Assembly: GCA_023395735.1 (NCBI GenBank)
Contig: JAEWYI010000103.1
Location: 1-9,114, forward strand
Source of the DNA: Cyanobacteria bacterium OH_SFB_17
Lineage (GTDB): Bacteria > Cyanobacteriota > Vampirovibrionia > Gastranaerophilales > Gastranaerophilaceae
Reading direction: 5' to 3'
Length of the DNA: 9,114 nucleotides
The position numbers were made by a program, and so were the translations under genes. The notes under the pieces are model-generated. The model was given only the letters and a program-made list of their open reading frames with translations. It made no database searches and had not been told where the DNA came from. Positions 6,631 to 9,114 of this stretch are shown here, in pieces (position 1 is the stretch's first letter; each line of letters begins with the position of its first letter).

Positions 6631-6644
6631 GGGAAAATAAAGTG
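6631..6644 (+). promoter_or_regulatory. Ribosome binding site deciding the GTG start
   Basis: GGGA (6631-6634) is followed by 7 nt and GTG (6642-6644). It is a modest Shine-Dalgarno, but it places the start in the 31-bp gap after the previous stop. No ATG occurs in frame before the conserved F-K-G motif, so GTG is preferred over the overlapping TTG at 6570. Confidence 0.6.
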
Positions 6645-8279
6645 AAAATACAAAATACTCCAATAAAATTGAATAATCAGAACAACCAACCCCAAGAAAA
6701 TCTCAAAGGGAAAAGTCCGAGCTTCAAAGGAATGGAAGCAATGGATGTTTTTCTAAGATTTTTAGATACAAACCAAGCTTGGGGAGCAACTGCAGTTGAC
6801 GCAGGATGTATGGTTACTCCAAGAACGGCGGTTGATTTTACCAGAGGGCCTGAAGCAGGATTTGAAACTTTAAGGCGTGAAGCAACAAGCACAGTGAATG
6901 ATGCTATCATTGGCTGGTACGGTTTTGCTGCTGCATTACTTCTTGCTCAAGGATTGAATAAAGAGTATGGAATTAAGGCTCATAAATTATTTATCAGCGA
7001 TGAAATGCTTGATATTTCAGGTGATATTTATAACAAAAATGCAAAATCTAATAACAAAATAAACGCTCTTTTCACAGAAGCTTTTGACGGGATGAGAGGT
7101 TACAATCCAAACCATGCAAATGCAGATGATTTTGGTTATGTAGCACTTGACAAAGAAACCAAAAAAGAAATTATAGACAAAGCCGTACAAGAATTTGGTG
7201 AAAACGGAGCACAAGGCAGCAAAGAAAGCAAAAAATTCATAGAAGCAAAAATTGCTGAATCTTGCGGTTCTAGAAACAGAATAAAGTTAGAAAGAACGAT
7301 TGAAGGGAAAAAAGTCAAAGCGGTTTCTTCAGCTGAAGCAATGGTAGAAAACCTGTTTACTGCTGCAAAAACTTTCACGACAGACAGTGTTTCAAAAACT
7401 TTTGACGGAAAAAATCTTTATGACAATAAATTTATAAATTCGCTTAAAAAATTAAACAGTAAAACCTCAATTTTAGGCTTGACAGCTGTACTTGCTGTTG
7501 CAATGTCTGTTCAGCCGATTAACATGTACTTGACTAAAAAGAAAACAGGAAAAGAAGGTTTTGTTGGTGGCGGCGAAGTTGATAAAACAAACGGATTTAA
7601 ACTTAGAAAATTATTGGTAGGCGGATTGGCTGCTGTTGGAACATTGGCTTCAATCGCTCCTATCACAAAACCAAAGCAGGTTTTGAAAGAAATAAGATTC
7701 AAGAGCCTTGCACCGACTATTCCTCAGTTCAAGCTGATTTACGGGCTTACAATTATGTCAAGGCTGTTTTCTGCTAGAAACAACAATGAGCTTAGAGAAT
7801 CAAGCATTAAAGATTCTTTAGGATTTGCAAACTGGCTTATTTTAGGCGGATTTGTTTCTAAATTGACAGCTGGTGCTTATGATAAATACAGCAAATTTGC
7901 TCAAAAAGGTGCAGAAAGCTTTGTAAGATATAACGAAAAAGAAAATGGAAAAAGTTTCTTCAGCTGGCTTACAAAATCAGATATCGTAACAAGAGACGAA
8001 GTTTTGACAAATGCGCTTACAAAAGCAGGCATTGATGTCACAAAAGGCGGCAAAAAAGGTGCTATGACATTTAAAGAAATGTTGATAAAAGCAAAAGAAG
8101 TTGCTCCTGTTGCAGCAAAACAGGTTAAGGCGTTGAATAAGATTCAGCTTGCTGGATATTTGTGGTCAGGACTTGTGCTTGGCGTTGGGGTTCCAAAACT
8201 CAACATCGCCATTACAAAAGCTGCTGAAAAGAAAAAACAAGCTCAATTAAAGAAAACAGAATCTCAAGTTCAAAGATAA
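6642..8279 (+). CDS. Unrecognised F-K-G leader protein, long form, 545 aa (GTG start)
   Basis: Tandem paralogue of the preceding gene; no family I can name. I chose GTG at 6642, with GGGA (6631-6634) 7 nt upstream. It gives a leader like its neighbour's (KIQNTPIKLNNQ...) that ends in SPSFKG (25-30). An in-frame TTG at 6570 would overlap the previous gene by 41 bp and add 24 residues with no counterpart in the paralogue. From GTG: VTPRT (58-62), LRREA (77-81), hydrophobic segment (about 88-103), charged region (about 110-270), membrane segment ending SVQPIN (289-294) with LTKKKTGKEG (297-306). Then a hydrophobic stretch (about 323-335), APT (357-359), SR (373-374), LRE (384-386), KD (390-391) and a C-terminal membrane segment ending GVPKLN (516-521) with a Lys/Gln-rich tail. 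Motifs are nearly collinear with the 540-aa protein, but overall identity looks modest, implying an old duplication. Function unknown. Confidence 0.87.
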   Translation: MKIQNTPIKLNNQNNQPQENLKGKSPSFKGMEAMDVFLRFLDTNQAWGATAVDAGCMVTPRTAVDFTRGPEAGFETLRREATSTVNDAIIGWYGFAAALLLAQGLNKEYGIKAHKLFISDEMLDISGDIYNKNAKSNNKINALFTEAFDGMRGYNPNHANADDFGYVALDKETKKEIIDKAVQEFGENGAQGSKESKKFIEAKIAESCGSRNRIKLERTIEGKKVKAVSSAEAMVENLFTAAKTFTTDSVSKTFDGKNLYDNKFINSLKKLNSKTSILGLTAVLAVAMSVQPINMYLTKKKTGKEGFVGGGEVDKTNGFKLRKLLVGGLAAVGTLASIAPITKPKQVLKEIRFKSLAPTIPQFKLIYGLTIMSRLFSARNNNELRESSIKDSLGFANWLILGGFVSKLTAGAYDKYSKFAQKGAESFVRYNEKENGKSFFSWLTKSDIVTRDEVLTNALTKAGIDVTKGGKKGAMTFKEMLIKAKEVAPVAAKQVKALNKIQLAGYLWSGLVLGVGVPKLNIAITKAAEKKKQAQLKKTESQVQR

Positions 8280-8306
8280 TAAGGCTGACTTTTTAGTACG
8301 TATTAT

Positions 8307-8858
8307 TTAATTATATAAATTTTGGGCTTTTTGCAGGCCTTCTTTTAGGTAGGTTTCGATTATCGGCTCTTTGAGCGTGGCTTTTAGTGTTTGAAGTTCT
8401 TCTTTTGAAAAATTCTGCAAAACAAAAGCTTCGGATGGAATATTAGGCTGCGGGCCGATTCCTATTTTTAATCTGTCAAAATTTTTGGTGCCTAAATGTT
8501 GAATTACAGATTTTATTCCGTTGTGACCGCCATCTGAGCCGGAGTTTCTGAATCGTACTTTTCCCAAGTCAAGCGCAATGTCGTCGTATACCACAAAGAC
8601 ATCTTTTTTATCGATTTTGTAGAAATTAATTATCAAAGAAAGCGCCTCTCCTGATAAATTCATGTAGGTTGTCGGTTTTGCCAAAATGATTTCTTCACCG
8701 TTAAAATTGAATTTTGTTAGGTACGATTTTAATTTTTTTTCTAGTTTAAAGCTTTGATTGTTAGCTTCTGCAAAAAAATCCAGCGCCATAAAACCCGCAT
8801 TGTGACGAGTAAAAAGGTATTTTTCTTCAAAGTTGCCTAGCCCGATTATTAGTTTCAT
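8307..8858 (-). CDS. pth: Peptidyl-tRNA hydrolase (Pth)
   Basis: Cytoplasmic esterase that frees tRNA from peptidyl-tRNA released by stalled ribosomes; normally essential. At 183 aa it has the usual bacterial length. The active-site set is complete and in order: N9 in GLGN (6-9), H19 in TRHNAG (17-22; catalytic base), N67 in KPTTYMNLSG (61-70), D92 in VYDDI (90-94) and N113 in GGHNGI (110-115). These match E. coli N10, H20, N68, D93 and N114 with a constant one-residue shift. KIGIGP (131-136) is also typical. The ATG at 8858-8856 is preceded by AAAAGGA (8876-8870), 11 nt away. It converges on the long unknown gene with only 27 bp between stops and appears to be transcribed alone. No missing residue or truncation. 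Confidence 0.98.
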   Translation of the reverse strand: MKLIIGLGNFEEKYLFTRHNAGFMALDFFAEANNQSFKLEKKLKSYLTKFNFNGEEIILAKPTTYMNLSGEALSLIINFYKIDKKDVFVVYDDIALDLGKVRFRNSGSDGGHNGIKSVIQHLGTKNFDRLKIGIGPQPNIPSEAFVLQNFSKEELQTLKATLKEPIIETYLKEGLQKAQNLYN

Positions 8859-8882
8859 GTTTTCTGTTGTCCTTTTAGATAC

Positions 8883-8911
8883 ATTATATTTATAATTTTA
8901 ACCCAAATAAA
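8883..8911 (-). promoter_or_regulatory. Candidate promoter of pth
   Basis: On the minus strand a perfect TATAAT (8888-8883) lies 24 bp upstream of the ATG. The -35 position at 17-bp spacing (8911-8906) reads TTTATT, a poor match. The leader would be only about 18 nt. Confidence 0.4.
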
Positions 8912-8970
8912 GATTACCATGCCGATTTATCTAACTTGTGCATAAAAAAAAGTTAAAAAAAGTTTATGAA

Positions 8971-8976
8971 TATAAT
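8971..8976 (+). promoter_or_regulatory. Candidate -10 box for the gene at 9053
   Basis: A perfect TATAAT lies on the plus strand with no good -35 at 16-18 bp. TAACTT (8932-8937) and AAGTTA (8950-8955) form a 6-bp inverted repeat with a 12-bp spacer in the -35 area and could be an operator. Transcription would start near 8983 and give a 70-nt leader. TTGACA at 9026-9031 is too close to the start codon and has no matching -10 box. Confidence 0.4.
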
Positions 8977-9052
8977 GGTACTGATACGCAATCGGAAAAA
9001 AATTTGGTTTCTATCGGGCACAAGCTTGACACACAACGAGGGGGATAAATAA

Positions 9053-9114
9053 ATGAACACGAAAAACAAGCCGATTATACAGACGAAAAGTTCACAAAAA
9101 GTTGCAAAATTTCT
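9053..9114 (+). CDS. Start of an unidentified gene, 3' end outside window
   Basis: ATG at 9053 is preceded by a strong Shine-Dalgarno GAGGGGG (9038-9044) at 8-nt spacing, the best ribosome binding site in this half of the window. The frame stays open for 20 full codons to the edge. The visible N-terminus is polar and basic (MNTKNKPIIQ..., seven Lys in 20 residues), with no hydrophobic signal. Too little is present to name it. It is divergent from pth across a 194-bp gap. Confidence 0.6.
   Translation, partial: MNTKNKPIIQTKSSQKVAKF

Noticed and set aside
5194..7702. Minus-strand frames of 60-84 codons and a plus-strand 81-codon frame within the two long unknown genes
   Set aside because: Shadow frames of real coding sequence; no ribosome binding sites or recognisable domains.
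8266..8294. Possible terminator between the convergent genes: AAGTTCA with TGACTT and a T5 run
   Set aside because: The stem is only six pairs with a bulge and overlaps the end of the coding sequence; too weak to call.
9026..9050. TTGACA at 9026-9031 with ATAAAT at 9045-9050 as a promoter
   Set aside because: The spacer is only 13 bp and the start site would lie at or past the ATG at 9053.

Overview
The window is AT-rich and gene-dense. It suggests a gut-type, non-photosynthetic relative of the cyanobacteria (Gastranaerophilales / Melainabacteria / Vampirovibrionia). That is an inference from base composition, from a B12-type radical SAM protein of the kind common in Cyanobacteria and Firmicutes, and from the style of the unrecognised F-K-G leader proteins. 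No rRNA, tRNA or other phylogenetic marker is present to prove it. I saw no CRISPR array, insertion sequence, integrase or phage gene.

Layout. (1) Positions 1-1656 hold two abutting minus-strand genes for unrecognised membrane-associated proteins; the left one runs off the window. (2) 1657-2100 is a divergent regulatory region with a promoter facing each way, a possible 11-codon leader ORF and a 17-bp palindrome over a ribosome binding site. (3) 2101-4673 is a two-gene, translationally coupled operon: an AI-2E/PerM-type membrane protein and a B12-binding-type radical SAM protein. (4) 4674-4987 is a non-coding region with phased A-tracts, TTTACA repeats and an extended -10 promoter. (5) 4988-8279 holds two long, clearly paralogous proteins of unknown function in one operon. 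(6) pth (peptidyl-tRNA hydrolase) lies convergently at 8307-8858. (7) 8859-9052 is a second divergent promoter region, followed by the first 20 codons of an unknown gene.

The most interesting content is the protein family in parts 1 and 5. All four members, on both sides of the transporter/radical SAM operon, share one plan. A polar Asn/Gln-rich leader of 15-30 residues ends in F-K-G or F-G. A hydrophobic stretch follows and ends in P-R-[TY]. After that come an R-E motif and another hydrophobic segment. The two long members add a mid-protein membrane segment ending in Q-P-I-N and a second Arg/Glu module. In that module the spacing R-x10-R-E-x4-[RK]-D is identical to the one near the N-terminus of the truncated left gene. 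I recognise no named domain in these proteins, so the cluster looks like a lineage-specific expanded family, possibly with a common targeting signal. The transporter, radical SAM enzyme and Pth are conventional genes, and nothing in the sequence shows that they work with the family.
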